Below are positions 9,814 to 18,626 of a stretch of DNA of 64,000 bases, piece after piece; position 1 is the first letter of the stretch, and every line of letters starts with the position of its first letter. Source of the stretch: Variibacter sp. (lineage in GTDB: Bacteria > Pseudomonadota > Alphaproteobacteria > Rhizobiales > Xanthobacteraceae); NCBI GenBank assembly GCA_019689555.1, contig JADGHE010000003.1:1-64000 (forward strand), in the 5' to 3' direction. A program made the position numbers and the translations under genes. The notes below the pieces were generated by a model, which worked only from the letters and a program-made list of their open reading frames with translations, ran no database searches and was not told the origin of the DNA.

Positions 9814-10971
9814 CTACAAGCTTCGTGCGATCAGAACCTTCATAATCTCGTTGGTGCCGGCGTAGATGCGCTGCACGCGGGCATCGCGATACATGCGCGA
9901 GATCGGATATTCGTCCATATAGCCATAGCCGCCGAACAATTGCAGGCAGCGGTCGATGATTTTGTTCTGCAGGTCCGTGAGCCAGTACTTGGCCATGGAC
10001 GCGGTGACCGTATCGAGCGCGCCGGCGAGATGGCGCTCGACGCAGTGGTCGTGGAAGACGCGGCCCACGGTCGCCTCGGTCTTGCATTCGGCGAGCTCGA
10101 ACTGCGTGTTCTGAAACTCGATGATCGCCTTGCCGAAGGCCTTGCGTTCCTTGACGTAATCGATGGTCAGCCGCAGGGCGCGCTCGATCGCGGCCACGGC
10201 GGAGGTCGCGACGATCAGCCGCTCTTGGGGCAGCTCGTTCATGAGCTGGATGAAGCCCTGGCCTTCTTGCGAGCCGAGCAGGTTTTCGGCGGGCAGCGGC
10301 ACGTCCTCGAAGAAGAGCTCCGATGTGTCGGCCCAGTCCATGCCGAGCTTCTTGAGCTTGCGCCCGCGGCGGAAGCCGGGCGCATCGTCGGTTTCGACCA
10401 CCATGAGGGAGATGCCCTTGTGGCCGGCCTCGGGGTCGGTCTTGGCCACCACGATGATCAGATTGGCGTGCTGGCCGTTGGTGATGAAGGTCTTGGATCC
10501 GTTGAGCACATAGCCGTTGCCGGAGCGCCGCGCCGTCGTCTTCACGCCCTGCAGGTCGGAGCCCGTGCCCGGCTCCGTCATGGCGATGGCGCCGACGAGC
10601 TCGCCGGTCGCGAGCCTCGGCAGCCAGCGGCGCTTCTGTTCCTCGGTTCCGTAGCGCAGGATGTAGGGCGCAACGATGCCGGAATGCAGCGGTGCGCCGA
10701 TCTGTTCGAGGCCGGCGAGCGCGAATTCGCGATTGATGACGGTTTCGTGCGCGAAGGTGCCGCCCGCCCCGCCGTATTCCTCGGGGATGCCGGCGCACAA
10801 CAGCCCGGCTCGGCCGAGCTTGGTCCACGCCGCGCGGTCCATGATGCCCTGTTCGTGCCACCGCTCGACATCGGGCAGCAATTCGCTCGCAAGGAATCGC
10901 CGCACCTGCTCCTGAAGCAGCACGAGCTCCTCGGTCATCCAGGACGGGCGCGGCACGTTGATGACGTCCAT
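9814..10971 (-). CDS. Acyl-CoA dehydrogenase
   Basis: The 385-aa FAD flavoenzyme oxidises acyl-CoA to trans-2-enoyl-CoA, passing electrons to ETF. The N-terminal helical domain covers about residues 1-125. The FAD/substrate motif [20 protein letters not shown] is near 135-154, followed by [20 protein letters not shown]. The C-terminal domain contains [20 protein letters not shown] and the late signature [20 protein letters not shown] near 365, with the usual Gly-Thr-Asn-Glu flavin/base region. Start ATG 10969-10971 behind GGGAGG. It is first of the leftward set dehydrogenase-thiolase-cupin-FadJ. Confidence 0.93.
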   Translation of the reverse strand: MDVINVPRPSWMTEELVLLQEQVRRFLASELLPDVERWHEQGIMDRAAWTKLGRAGLLCAGIPEEYGGAGGTFAHETVINREFALAGLEQIGAPLHSGIVAPYILRYGTEEQKRRWLPRLATGELVGAIAMTEPGTGSDLQGVKTTARRSGNGYVLNGSKTFITNGQHANLIIVVAKTDPEAGHKGISLMVVETDDAPGFRRGRKLKKLGMDWADTSELFFEDVPLPAENLLGSQEGQGFIQLMNELPQERLIVATSAVAAIERALRLTIDYVKERKAFGKAIIEFQNTQFELAECKTEATVGRVFHDHCVERHLAGALDTVTASMAKYWLTDLQNKIIDRCLQLFGGYGYMDEYPISRMYRDARVQRIYAGTNEIMKVLIARSL

Positions 10972-11176
10972 GGGCCTCCCTCAGGCCTTGTCGCAATCAG
11001 GTCCACGCCGGGTGACGATAGCCGCAACGGCGGCGCCGCGCATCCGCTTCGCACGATCGGCCGGGCCCCCGCATCGCGATTCTTCGGACCCGGCGACGGG
11101 GGAGGCGTCCCGTCCCATTGACATCGTGACGGCGATTGACAAGAACGTGCGGTGACTCCTTGCGGGGCGGGTGTTC

Positions 11177-11731
11177 ATGGAATTCGTTCCGGCCCGGCAC
11201 GATATCGTGCGCTCGATCACTCATCTGTGGCTGATCAAGTGTTGGAGAATGCTGCAGGGCAGCAACAACCGCATTCCCCTCTGGAAGGATCTCGAACTCA
11301 AAGACGTCGCGTCTTTGGTCGACAAGCTGATGTTCAGCGACGTCGTGCGCACGGGCGACGACCTCCGCTTCCGCATCCGCTATCAGGGCAGCCGCATCAC
11401 CGAGCTGTACGGTGCCGATTGCAGAGGCAAGTTCCTTGGCACCGGAGTGCAGCCCGCCCTGCGCGACGCCATGATCCGCACCTATCGCCACACCGTTCAC
11501 GCCCGCTGCCCCACCTATACGGTGCTCAAGACTTTCGATCGCGACCTCAACGCGGTGAGCTACGAGCGCCTGCTCCTGCCGTTCAGCTTCGACGGGCATC
11601 GCGTCTCGCGGATTCTGACGGCGCTCGAAGTGTTGAGCCCCGAGGGCAAGTTCGCCCGCGACGGCATGATGATCGCGCCGCCGGCCGTCGAGCATGTCGT
11701 GTGCGCAACGATCCAGACGGTGCCGTCGTGA
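11177..11731 (+). CDS. PAS_5 domain protein
   Basis: This 184-aa soluble protein matches the PAS_5 family (PF07310) found widely in alphaproteobacteria. Typical marks are an N-terminal WLIKCWRMLQGSNNRIPLWKD, which gives the family's W...RgG..P.r.D pattern, then FRIRYQGSRITELYGADCRGK in the PAS core, and YERLLLPFSFDGHRVSRILT before the end. No output domain is attached, so partners are unknown; many PAS_5 proteins are of unknown sensory role. The start could be GTG 11171 or ATG 11177; I chose the ATG. It is convergent with the DmdC-like gene. Confidence 0.8.
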   Translation: MEFVPARHDIVRSITHLWLIKCWRMLQGSNNRIPLWKDLELKDVASLVDKLMFSDVVRTGDDLRFRIRYQGSRITELYGADCRGKFLGTGVQPALRDAMIRTYRHTVHARCPTYTVLKTFDRDLNAVSYERLLLPFSFDGHRVSRILTALEVLSPEGKFARDGMMIAPPAVEHVVCATIQTVPS

Positions 11732-11889
11732 CCGGCGAGGCCCGGCCGCGCATACAGGCGCGGCCGCCCGGAACGGGCGGAGCGCGAAGGCTGTGCTGCG
11801 CCGCGCCTCTGCGCGCGCACCAGCCCCGCCGCGCAGGGGGTTGAGCGCCGCGCGAAAGGCGAGCGCGCCATGGGGGCGCCGGCGCACGG

Positions 11890-13686
11890 CTAGAACGCCT
11901 CCGCCGGCAGCTCCATCACGCTCGCCGCGCCGGCCTGGATGCGGGCGAGATGGGCGGCGCTCTCTGGCAGCATGCGCTCCATGAAGAAGCGGCCGGCGAC
12001 GAGCTTGGCCTTGAGGCGGTCGGCGGCGGCGTCAGCGCCGCTCGCGAGCCTGTCGCGGGCCGCCTTGGCGATCAGCGCCCACATGTAGCCGAGCGCCACC
12101 AGGCCGAACAGATGCATGTAATCGGTCGCGCCGGCGCCCGCATTGTCGGGCGCCTTCACGGCGTTCTGCATGAACCACAGGGTCGCCTGCTGCAGATGCG
12201 CGAGCGCGCCTTCGAGCGGCGCGACGTAGGGCCTCAGGCCGTCGTCGCCCGCGTGCTGCTTCACGAAGCCGGCGACCTCGTTGAAGAAGGCCGTGACGGC
12301 GCGGCCGCCGTCGCGCGGCAGCTTGCGGCCGACGAGATCGAGCGCCTGGATGCCGTTCGTGCCCTCGTAGATCATGGCGATGCGCGCGTCGCGCACGAAC
12401 TGCTCCATCCCGTTCTCGGTGATGTAGCCGTGCCCGCCGAAGACCTGCTGCGCCATCACCGTGTTGGCGAAGCCCTGGTCCGTCAGCACGCCCTTGATCA
12501 CCGGCGTCATCAGGCCGAGATGGTCTTCGGCGCTCTGGCGCGTCGTCTCGTCCGCCGTGCGGTGGGCGACGTCGCCCTTGAGCGCAGTCCAGAGCACGAG
12601 CGCGCGGGCCGCCTCGTTGAAGGCGCGCACGGTCAACAGCATGCGTCGCACGTCGGGATGCACGATGAGGGGGTCCGCGGTGCGGTCGGGAAATTTCGCG
12701 CCCGTGAGGGCGCGCCCCTGCAGGCGCTCCTTGGCGTAGGCGGCGGCGTTCTGGTAGGCGACTTCCGACAGAGCGAGCCCCTGAACGCCGACGCCGAGGC
12801 GGGCCTCGTTCATCATCACGAACATGGCGGCAAGCCCGCGGTTCGCCTCGCCGACGAGCCAGCCCGTGGCCCCGTCGTAGTTCATCACGCAGGTCGCGTT
12901 GCCGTGGATGCCCATCTTCTCTTCGATGGAGCCGCAGGAGACGCCGTTCGCGCCGCCGAGCGTGCCGTCCGGGTTGACGAGCCGCTTCGGCACGACGAAC
13001 AGCGAAAGCCCGCGCGTGCCTTCCGGCGCGCCCTCGATGCGTGCGAGCACCAGGTGGACGATGTTTTCGGCAAGGTCGTGCTCGCCGGCAGAGATGAAGA
13101 TCTTCGTGCCCGTGATCCGGTAGGTGCCGTCCGGCTGCGGCACGGCCTTCGTGCGCAGGAGGCCGAGATCGGTGCCGCAGTGCGGTTCGGTGAGGTTCAT
13201 CGTGCCGGTCCAATGGCCGGCGATCATCTTGGGCAGGAACTTCGCCTTCAGCTCCGGCGAGGCGTGGGCGACGAGCGCGGCGATCGCGCCGAAGGTGAGG
13301 CCCGGATACATGGCGAAGGCCATGTTGGCCGAGCAGAGAAATTCGTTCATCACGACGGTGAGCGTGTGGGGCAGCGCCTGGCCGCCGAACTCCGCCGGCG
13401 CCGATAGGCCCATCCAGCCGCCCTCGCGATATTGCGCGAACGCCTCCTTGAAGCCGGGCGGCGTCGTCACCCTGCCGTCGTCGTGGCGCACGCAGCCGTG
13501 CGCGTCGCCCACGCGATTGAGCGGCTGCACCACCTCCTCGCAGAATCGCGCGGCCTCGCGGAGAATCGCGGCGATGACGTCGGGCGGCGCCTCCGCGAAG
13601 CCCGGCAGATTGCTGTAGCGCTCGATCTGAAACACGTCCGTGAGGAGGAACAGCACGTCCTCGACGGGCGCCCTGTAGGTCGGCAT
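11890..13686 (-). CDS. Acyl-CoA dehydrogenase, DmdC-like (C-terminal extended)
   Basis: The 598-aa dehydrogenase has the long layout of 3-methylmercaptopropionyl-CoA dehydrogenase DmdC and related medium/long-chain enzymes. It opens with the family-specific MPTYRAPVEDVLFLLTDVFQ. The flavin motif GTMNLTEPHCGTDLGLLRTK is near residue 160 and TYRITGTKIFISAGEHDLAE near 188. The segment QVFGGHGYITENGMEQFVRDARIAMIYEGTNGIQALDL is split over residues 405-445. An extra helical C-terminal domain covers about 465-598. DMSP catabolism is not implied, because most DmdC homologues act on other acyl-CoAs. It is the only gene downstream of the MerR-type regulator, 133 bp away on the same strand. Confidence 0.9.
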   Translation of the reverse strand: MPTYRAPVEDVLFLLTDVFQIERYSNLPGFAEAPPDVIAAILREAARFCEEVVQPLNRVGDAHGCVRHDDGRVTTPPGFKEAFAQYREGGWMGLSAPAEFGGQALPHTLTVVMNEFLCSANMAFAMYPGLTFGAIAALVAHASPELKAKFLPKMIAGHWTGTMNLTEPHCGTDLGLLRTKAVPQPDGTYRITGTKIFISAGEHDLAENIVHLVLARIEGAPEGTRGLSLFVVPKRLVNPDGTLGGANGVSCGSIEEKMGIHGNATCVMNYDGATGWLVGEANRGLAAMFVMMNEARLGVGVQGLALSEVAYQNAAAYAKERLQGRALTGAKFPDRTADPLIVHPDVRRMLLTVRAFNEAARALVLWTALKGDVAHRTADETTRQSAEDHLGLMTPVIKGVLTDQGFANTVMAQQVFGGHGYITENGMEQFVRDARIAMIYEGTNGIQALDLVGRKLPRDGGRAVTAFFNEVAGFVKQHAGDDGLRPYVAPLEGALAHLQQATLWFMQNAVKAPDNAGAGATDYMHLFGLVALGYMWALIAKAARDRLASGADAAADRLKAKLVAGRFFMERMLPESAAHLARIQAGAASVMELPAEAF

Positions 13687-13819
13687 CGCTTCCCTCCCGT
13701 GGTGATCGTCCTCGGGCGCGCCAAGGCCGCGCCGGCCATGCGGAACACGCCTTCGCCGCGCGGGCAGGCCGGATCCGCCCGGCCGACGGGCCGCGAAGGC
13801 CGGCAGAAGGCCTCTGCGA

Positions 13820-14302
13820 TCATGCCGTCTCCCCCGTGCGCGCGCGGTTTGCGAGCGTGGCTTCGATCATCTTGCGGGCATGCGCGAGCTCGGCGATCGC
13901 GCTGTCGATCTCGGCCCGCTGGCGCTCGAGCCGGGCGATCCGCTCGCCGAACTTCTCGTAGGCGACACGGAGCTGGGTCAGCTGTCGGTCGCCGAGATCG
14001 TAGAGGTCAAGCATCTCGCGGATTTCGTCGAGCGAAAAGCCGACGCGCTTGCCCATGAGCACGTATTTCAGGCGTGCGCGGTCACGCCGGCTGTAGATGC
14101 GCTCCTGCCCCCGGCGCTGCGGACTGAGAAGCCCTTTTTCCTCATAGAAGCGCAGCGTGCGCGCGCTGACGCCGAACTCGCGCACGAGATCGCGGATCGT
14201 GAACGCGGTGGCGCGGTCGCGCCCCGGCGCGGCCAGGCGCGCGGCAGGGGTCGCGCCCGGCGCCTTCTCTTCGCCTTCCGTGCCTTCCGCCTCGCTGCGC
14301 AC
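13820..14302 (-). CDS. MerR-family transcriptional regulator, LiuR-like
   Basis: The 160-aa regulator has a 30-residue variable N terminus, then the MerR winged helix: FTIRDLVREFGVSARTLRFY (about 34-53) followed by EEKGLLSPQRRGQERIYSRR. A coiled-coil dimerisation helix covers about 95-150 (QLRVAYEKFGERIARLERQR). No cysteine metal-binding C terminus is present, so it is an organic-ligand or acyl-CoA type like LiuR, which controls branched-chain amino acid and fatty acid degradation. The start is GTG 14300-14302. Its own predicted promoter carries a 20-bp palindrome between -35 and -10, so autoregulation is likely. The beta-oxidation neighbourhood fits the LiuR-like idea, but that name is an inference. 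Confidence 0.85.
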   Translation of the reverse strand: MRSEAEGTEGEEKAPGATPAARLAAPGRDRATAFTIRDLVREFGVSARTLRFYEEKGLLSPQRRGQERIYSRRDRARLKYVLMGKRVGFSLDEIREMLDLYDLGDRQLTQLRVAYEKFGERIARLERQRAEIDSAIAELAHARKMIEATLANRARTGETA

Positions 14303-14331
14303 GGCGCGCTCCCGGCTGGTCGATCACCGGG

Positions 14332-14362
14332 AGGTTATGCGCAGTTGACGTAAACGTCAACT
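14332..14362 (-). promoter_or_regulatory. Promoter and MerR-type operator for the MerR regulator gene
   Basis: A perfect palindrome, AGTTGACGT (14343-14351), AA, ACGTCAACT (14354-14362), overlaps a minus-strand promoter. The -35 is TTGACG (complement of 14355-14360), the spacer is 17 bp and the -10 is TAACCT (complement of 14332-14337). The dyad covers the -35 and most of the spacer, as MerR-family operators do. The predicted start of transcription is about 23 bp upstream of the GTG codon. Confidence 0.75.
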
Positions 14363-14450
14363 AGTCGGCGGCGCGCGCGGCGAAACGCGCCGGGCTCGGG
14401 CTGAGGCCCGCGCGGGGGCGGCCGGGTGCTCTGCGCGCACCCCGAGGCGG

Positions 14451-14480
14451 CGCTCGGAGCGAAACGCGTCGCTCGGAGCG
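14451..14480. repeat. Short direct repeat in the 320-bp gap before the monooxygenase gene
   Basis: CGCTCGGAGCG occurs at 14451-14461 and again at 14470-14480; each copy is itself a 5+1+5 palindrome. The surrounding gap 14363-14682 otherwise shows no gene with an acceptable start and no clear promoter. Confidence 0.35.
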
Positions 14481-14682
14481 GGCGTGCTTCTTTTGATTGT
14501 GCTGTGGACGCAGGTCGCGGCCGAGACGGCGCTCGGCGCGGGGCGCGCTGTGCGCGGGTGGATGGTCGGCGCGGGATGCGCGAGCCATCGCGGTCTGCGG
14601 CGCAGCGTCCGGCTCCGCTCCGGGGCGCAGGCCCGCAGGCTGCGCCGCGCGGCGCGGCGGCTCGCTTCAGGTCGAGGCCGGC

Positions 14683-15918
14683 TCAGCCGTAGAGAAAATC
14701 GAGCACGGCGATCTCGCGCATCACGCGCTCGGGGCCGCTGTGGATCTCGGCATTTCTGCGCTCCTCCTCGGTGCGCCGCTCGGGCTGGATGTAGGCGCCG
14801 AGCGCGCGCCCGCGGGCGACGATGCGGCGGCCGATGCCGATGCGCGCGTGCTCGAATTCTTTGAGCGCGGCAGGCACGTCCTCGTTGCGGGCGAGGGCGT
14901 CGGCGAGCGCCATCGTGTCTTCGGCCGCCTTGGCGACGCCGGCCGCGACATGCGGTCGCGCCACGAAGGCCGCGTCGCCGACAATGGCCACGCGGCCGAA
15001 GGCCATGCGCGGCGTCTCGAAGTCGTAGATCGTCTGCAGGAACGGGTGCCGGGCGAGCGCGATCACCTCCTGGAACTGCGGCGCGAGCAGCCGGCGCGCA
15101 TCCGCACGCATCTCCTCGATCACCGAGGCGCGGATCAGCGGCGGCGGAATCGAGCCCACATGCGTCTGCCCGCTCTCGTCGGTCAACAGGTCCTTGAGCT
15201 TGGTGCTCTCCTCAGCCGGCCGGTACCACACCCAGTTGTAGCGCCGGTGCCCCGGCCGCAGGTCGTCGTTCGGTCCCGCCACGGGGTAGCCGAGAAGCTG
15301 CTCGCCCGGCGGCAGGCCGAAGGCCATGCACAGATAGATGTCGCGGTGCGTCGCCGGCGAGATCGCCGCCTCGTCGACGAGCGCCCGCCAGGCCACATAG
15401 CCCGCATAAACCGGCCCGAAGTCAGGAAGGAACTGCCCGCGCACGGTGGAGCGCAGCCCGTCGGCGCCGACGAGCAGGTCCGCCCGTTCCGGCGGGCCCT
15501 CGGCGAAGTGCGCCGTCACCGCGGTGTCGTCCTGCTCCACATGCACGAAGCGCCGGCCCCGGTGGTAGTGCGCGGGGGAGAAGGCGCTGCGCAGAAGCCG
15601 ATAGACCCGCTCCCACGCCGTGTGGGTCTGCGGGCACTCCGTCTCGCCGATCAGCCGGCCCTCGCGGTCGAAGGTGCGGCGCGGCACCGTGTTGACCCCG
15701 AGATTGGGGCCGAAGTCGATTCCCAGCCGCTTGAACGCGGCGCCGATTTCCGGCTGCGCGACGATGCCGGCGCCCCGGTCGGCGAGCTCGCCTTCGACTC
15801 GCTCGTAAACGTCCACCTCCCAGCCCTGCTGCTGCAGCAGCAGCGCCGTGAACAGCCCGCTCATCGATCCGCCAATGACCAGAGCGCGCTTCCTGCTTCC
15901 TTTTTCCGATCGGCTCAC
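14683..15918 (-). CDS. FAD-dependent aromatic hydroxylase, 2,6-dihydroxypyridine 3-monooxygenase-like
   Basis: The 411-aa group A flavoprotein monooxygenase uses NAD(P)H and O2 to hydroxylate an aromatic or heteroaromatic ring. The N-terminal dinucleotide fold is KRALVIGGSMSGLFTALLLQ near residues 10-29. The DG motif DLLVGADGLRSTVRGQFLPD is near 148-167. The second FAD motif is FGRVAIVGDAAFVARPHVAA with GVAKAAEDTMALADAL, a wording I associate with 2,6-dihydroxypyridine hydroxylase (DhpH) of nicotine breakdown. No other nicotine or pyridine genes are seen nearby, so the substrate is open. It is divergent from a cupin gene (62 bp between), and a branched-chain-type ABC transporter follows on the other side. 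Confidence 0.82.
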   Translation of the reverse strand: MSRSEKGSRKRALVIGGSMSGLFTALLLQQQGWEVDVYERVEGELADRGAGIVAQPEIGAAFKRLGIDFGPNLGVNTVPRRTFDREGRLIGETECPQTHTAWERVYRLLRSAFSPAHYHRGRRFVHVEQDDTAVTAHFAEGPPERADLLVGADGLRSTVRGQFLPDFGPVYAGYVAWRALVDEAAISPATHRDIYLCMAFGLPPGEQLLGYPVAGPNDDLRPGHRRYNWVWYRPAEESTKLKDLLTDESGQTHVGSIPPPLIRASVIEEMRADARRLLAPQFQEVIALARHPFLQTIYDFETPRMAFGRVAIVGDAAFVARPHVAAGVAKAAEDTMALADALARNEDVPAALKEFEHARIGIGRRIVARGRALGAYIQPERRTEEERRNAEIHSGPERVMREIAVLDFLYG

Positions 15919-15924
15919 TCGCAG

Positions 15925-15953
15925 TTCCCTCCGCGAACTTGGCTGGGTATATT
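15925..15953 (+). promoter_or_regulatory. Promoter candidate for the cupin gene
   Basis: A good -10, TATATT at 15948-15953, lies 17 bp after a weak -35 (TTCCCT 15925-15930) in the 62-bp divergent gap between monooxygenase and cupin genes. The predicted start is about 15960, leaving a short leader with AGGAGG at 15969-15974. Confidence 0.4.
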
Positions 15954-15980
15954 GCCGGGCATGCCTTCAGGAGGAATGCC

Positions 15981-16427
15981 ATGGCGTTATCAATGTCAGA
16001 AAAGCAAGCGGTCAAGTCTGACAAGAGCGGATGGCCGCCGGAAATCCAGGCCGAGTTCGAGCGCGAGGCCAAGAACCCCAATCCGTGCGTCGGCAGCGTT
16101 CTGCTGTCGGAGGACAAGCGCTGCCGGGTCTGGACGATCAGGCTGAAGCCCGGCGAGCGCATCGGCTTTCACCGCCACGTGCTCGACTACTTCTGGACGG
16201 CGATAACGCCCTGCCGCGGGCGGCAACACCTCATGGACGGCTCGACGGTGGAGTACACCTATGCGGCCGGCGAGACCCGGCACGAGACCTACGGGCCGGG
16301 GGAATACAAGGTGCACGATCTCGAGAATATCGGCGACACCGAGATGGTGTTCATGACCGTCGAGTTCCTCGACAGCGCCAACAAGCCGATGCCGCTCCCG
16401 AGCGAGGTGCGGCGCGCGGCGGCGTGA
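15981..16427 (+). CDS. Cupin-fold protein
   Basis: This 148-aa protein carries a cupin core: VWTIRLKPGERIGFHRHVLD near residues 41-60 gives the HRH metal-binding pair. GETRHETYGPGEYKVHDLEN near 93-112 gives the second motif, and the fold closes with TEMVFMTVEFLDSANKPMPL. It is similar to small cupins found beside ring-hydroxylating or ABC-transport genes. The start ATG 15981 was preferred over an upstream in-frame codon at 15939 because AGGAGG lies 6 nt before it. It diverges from the monooxygenase and precedes livHMGF on the same strand after a 370-bp gap, suggesting a shared pathway. Substrate unknown. Confidence 0.75.
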   Translation: MALSMSEKQAVKSDKSGWPPEIQAEFEREAKNPNPCVGSVLLSEDKRCRVWTIRLKPGERIGFHRHVLDYFWTAITPCRGRQHLMDGSTVEYTYAAGETRHETYGPGEYKVHDLENIGDTEMVFMTVEFLDSANKPMPLPSEVRRAAA

Positions 16428-16797
16428 ACCGGCGAGGCCCCTCCTTCGCCCGGCGAGCGGCGGTCCGGCGCGCTTTCTTTCCTCGCGCCGACGCAGAGCG
16501 CCGCTTGCCTTTCTGCCCTGAAATGGTTTAGCCAGGGCCCGGCCAGTTCAGACGCTGGCTGACCGGCACGGGGGGCCGGGGCCTCGCCCGCCCCCGCGCA
16601 GGGAGTCCGCCTGCCGGTTCTCGCCGGCGCCACAGGCGGGAATTCGGCCTAAAGAGGGGACTGTAAGCATGAGCGTCATGCCGGATGCGGGGGCGCGTGC
16701 GGTGGAGCCTCCGGCGAGAGCGCAAATCGTATGCGCCGCTCTGTGCGCCGCGGCGCCGCTGAGCCGCTAGGCGACAGGATCGCGGGGGGCGCATTTC
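16428..16797. other. 370-bp intergenic stretch upstream of livHMGF
   Basis: No conserved gene is visible. A 33-codon reading frame at 16669-16770 starts with ATG behind AGAGGGG and ends 27 bp before livH; it has no recognisable similarity and may be chance or a leader peptide. No strong promoter hexamers stand out. Confidence 0.4.
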
Positions 16798-17667
16798 ATG
16801 ACGATGGATCTTTTCGTCAACGCCATCATCGCCGGGATTCTGCTCGGCGGGTTCTACGTCGCGGTGACCGTGGGGATTTCGATCGCGTTCGGCATTCTCG
16901 ACATCGCCAACATCGCGCATCCCGCGTTCATCATTCTCGGCTCCTACATCGCCTACATCGTCAACTCTCGTTTCGGCGTCGATCCGGTGCTGGTGGCGGT
17001 GCTGATGCTGCCGGTGTTCTACGGCCTCGGCGCCCTCGTCTACGAGGTCTACTATCACGCCTTCGAGCGGCGCGGGCAGGACGCTTTGGCGGGCCTGTCC
17101 TTCTTCTTCGGCCTTCTCTTCATCACCGAGGTCGCCCTGATCCTGGTCTTCGGGGTCGACTACCGCTACGTCGAGGCGAGCTATATCGGCCCGACGATCC
17201 GCTTCGGCTTCGTCGATCTGCCGCTGCGCATGCTCATCCCCTGCGTCATCTCGCTGCTGTTGATCGTCGGGCTGCAGCTCTATCTCTCGCGAACCTTCAT
17301 CGGCCGAGCGATCATGGCGGTCTCGCAGGATCAGCAGGCGCTGCGGCTGTTGGCGGCGGACCCGGTCCGCATCAAGCGCGTCGCCTTTGCGATCTCCATC
17401 GCGACCACGGCGCTCGCCGGCGCGTTCCTGATCATCATCCAGCCGGTCGAGCCCTCCGTCGGGCGCGAATATATCGGCCGTGTCTTTGCGATCTGCGTGC
17501 TCGGCGGCCTCGGCAGCCTGCCCGGCACGGTCATCGGCGCGATGCTGCTCGGCATCGTCGAGAGCCTGACGGCGACCTTCTACGGTCCGTCATGGGCGCC
17601 GGCGGTCGCATTCGGCTTTCTGCTGCTCACGCTGGCGTTTCGGCCGGCTGGCATTCTGGGGCGCTGA
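16798..17667 (+). CDS. livH: Branched-chain amino acid-type ABC transporter permease (LivH family)
   Basis: The 289-aa inner-membrane permease has about eight hydrophobic segments. Marks of the LivH family are LLGGFYVAVTVGISIAFGIL at the N terminus, IANIAHPAFIILGSYIAYIV near residue 38, and the EAA-like cytoplasmic loop around RTFIGRAIMAVSQDQQALRL near 163-182. CVLGGLGSLPGTVIGAMLLG lies near the end. It forms a heterodimer with the next gene product. Members transport leucine/isoleucine/valine, aromatic acids, amides and others; the catabolic context here argues against assuming amino acids. Its stop lies 2 bp before livM. Confidence 0.9.
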   Translation: MTMDLFVNAIIAGILLGGFYVAVTVGISIAFGILDIANIAHPAFIILGSYIAYIVNSRFGVDPVLVAVLMLPVFYGLGALVYEVYYHAFERRGQDALAGLSFFFGLLFITEVALILVFGVDYRYVEASYIGPTIRFGFVDLPLRMLIPCVISLLLIVGLQLYLSRTFIGRAIMAVSQDQQALRLLAADPVRIKRVAFAISIATTALAGAFLIIIQPVEPSVGREYIGRVFAICVLGGLGSLPGTVIGAMLLGIVESLTATFYGPSWAPAVAFGFLLLTLAFRPAGILGR

Positions 17668-17669
17668 CC

Positions 17670-18626
17670 GTGCGGCAATCGACCTTCATCCTCGGCGCCG
17701 TCGTTCTCGCCATCGCGCTCTTCTTCGCGCCGCGCGTGCTCGAGAACGACTACATCTTCTTCGCCGGCTACGTCGTCCTCCAATACATCGTGCTGGCGAC
17801 GGCGTGGAACATCCTGGGCGGCTACTGCGGCTACGTGAACTTCGGCAGCGCGGCCTTCTTTGCGCTCGGCGCCTATACGGCGGTCGCGATCCACAAGTTC
17901 TCGCCCATGCCGATGCCGCTCCTCATCGTGGCGGGCGGGATCATCTCCGGCCTCGTGGGCCTCGGCATGGGCTATCTCACGCTGCGGCTGCGCGGCGTCT
18001 TCTTCGCGATCGCCTCGCTCGCGATGGCGGTCGTGATGCAGACCCTGGTCATCAACTGGGACTATGTCGGCGGCTCGCGCGGCGCCTACATCATCCGGCC
18101 GCAGCAGGTCGAGATCTTCTCGTACCAGCTCCCCTACATCCAGTACCTGTTCGCCTGGATGCTCTTTCTGGCGGTCGCTTCGCTGGTCATCGCCCGCACC
18201 ATTGAGCGGTCGAAGCTCGGCTACGGCTTCGCCACCATCCGGGATGACGAGCAGGCGGCGGAAGCCTGCGGGGTGCCGACCTTGCGGCTCAAGCTCATCG
18301 CCACGACGATGAGCGGGGCGCTGATGGGCATGGCCGGCGCCCCCTTCCCCTACTATATCGGCTATCTTGAGCCCGCGTCCGCCTTCAGCCTGACCTACGC
18401 CGTCAACTCGATCGCCATGCCGATGATCGGCGGAACCACGAGTTGGGTCGGCCCGCTGATCGGGGCGGTGCTGCTCGGAACCGTGCAGCAGGTCGCGACC
18501 GTCACCATCTCGTCGGCCGTCAACCTGCTGCTGGTCGGCATACTGCTGGTCGTTTTCGTCATCATCGCGCCGAACGGCATCATGGGCGCCGTGCAGGCGT
18601 GGCAGCGCAAGCGGAGGAAGGCATGA
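17670..18626 (+). CDS. livM: Branched-chain amino acid-type ABC transporter permease (LivM family)
   Basis: The 318-aa second permease subunit starts at GTG 17670, 2 bp after the livH stop. Recognisable segments are WNILGGYCGYVNFGSAAFFA near residue 44, LTLRLRGVFFAIASLAMAVV near 103, the EAA loop ERSKLGYGFATIRDDEQAAE near 177-196, and MPMIGGTTSWVGPLIGAVLL near 250. About nine to ten membrane helices are expected. The end overlaps the livG start in an ATGA arrangement, indicating translational coupling. Confidence 0.9.
   Translation: MRQSTFILGAVVLAIALFFAPRVLENDYIFFAGYVVLQYIVLATAWNILGGYCGYVNFGSAAFFALGAYTAVAIHKFSPMPMPLLIVAGGIISGLVGLGMGYLTLRLRGVFFAIASLAMAVVMQTLVINWDYVGGSRGAYIIRPQQVEIFSYQLPYIQYLFAWMLFLAVASLVIARTIERSKLGYGFATIRDDEQAAEACGVPTLRLKLIATTMSGALMGMAGAPFPYYIGYLEPASAFSLTYAVNSIAMPMIGGTTSWVGPLIGAVLLGTVQQVATVTISSAVNLLLVGILLVVFVIIAPNGIMGAVQAWQRKRRKA

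Noticed and set aside
11118-11141. Two ATTGACA copies 18 bp apart before the PAS_5 gene
   Set aside because: Either could be a -35, but no acceptable -10 follows at 16-18 bp, so no promoter is called.
14345-14360. TTGA...TCAA pattern as an FNR/FixK box
   Set aside because: Spacing between half-sites is 8, not 6; the dyad fits a MerR-type operator instead.
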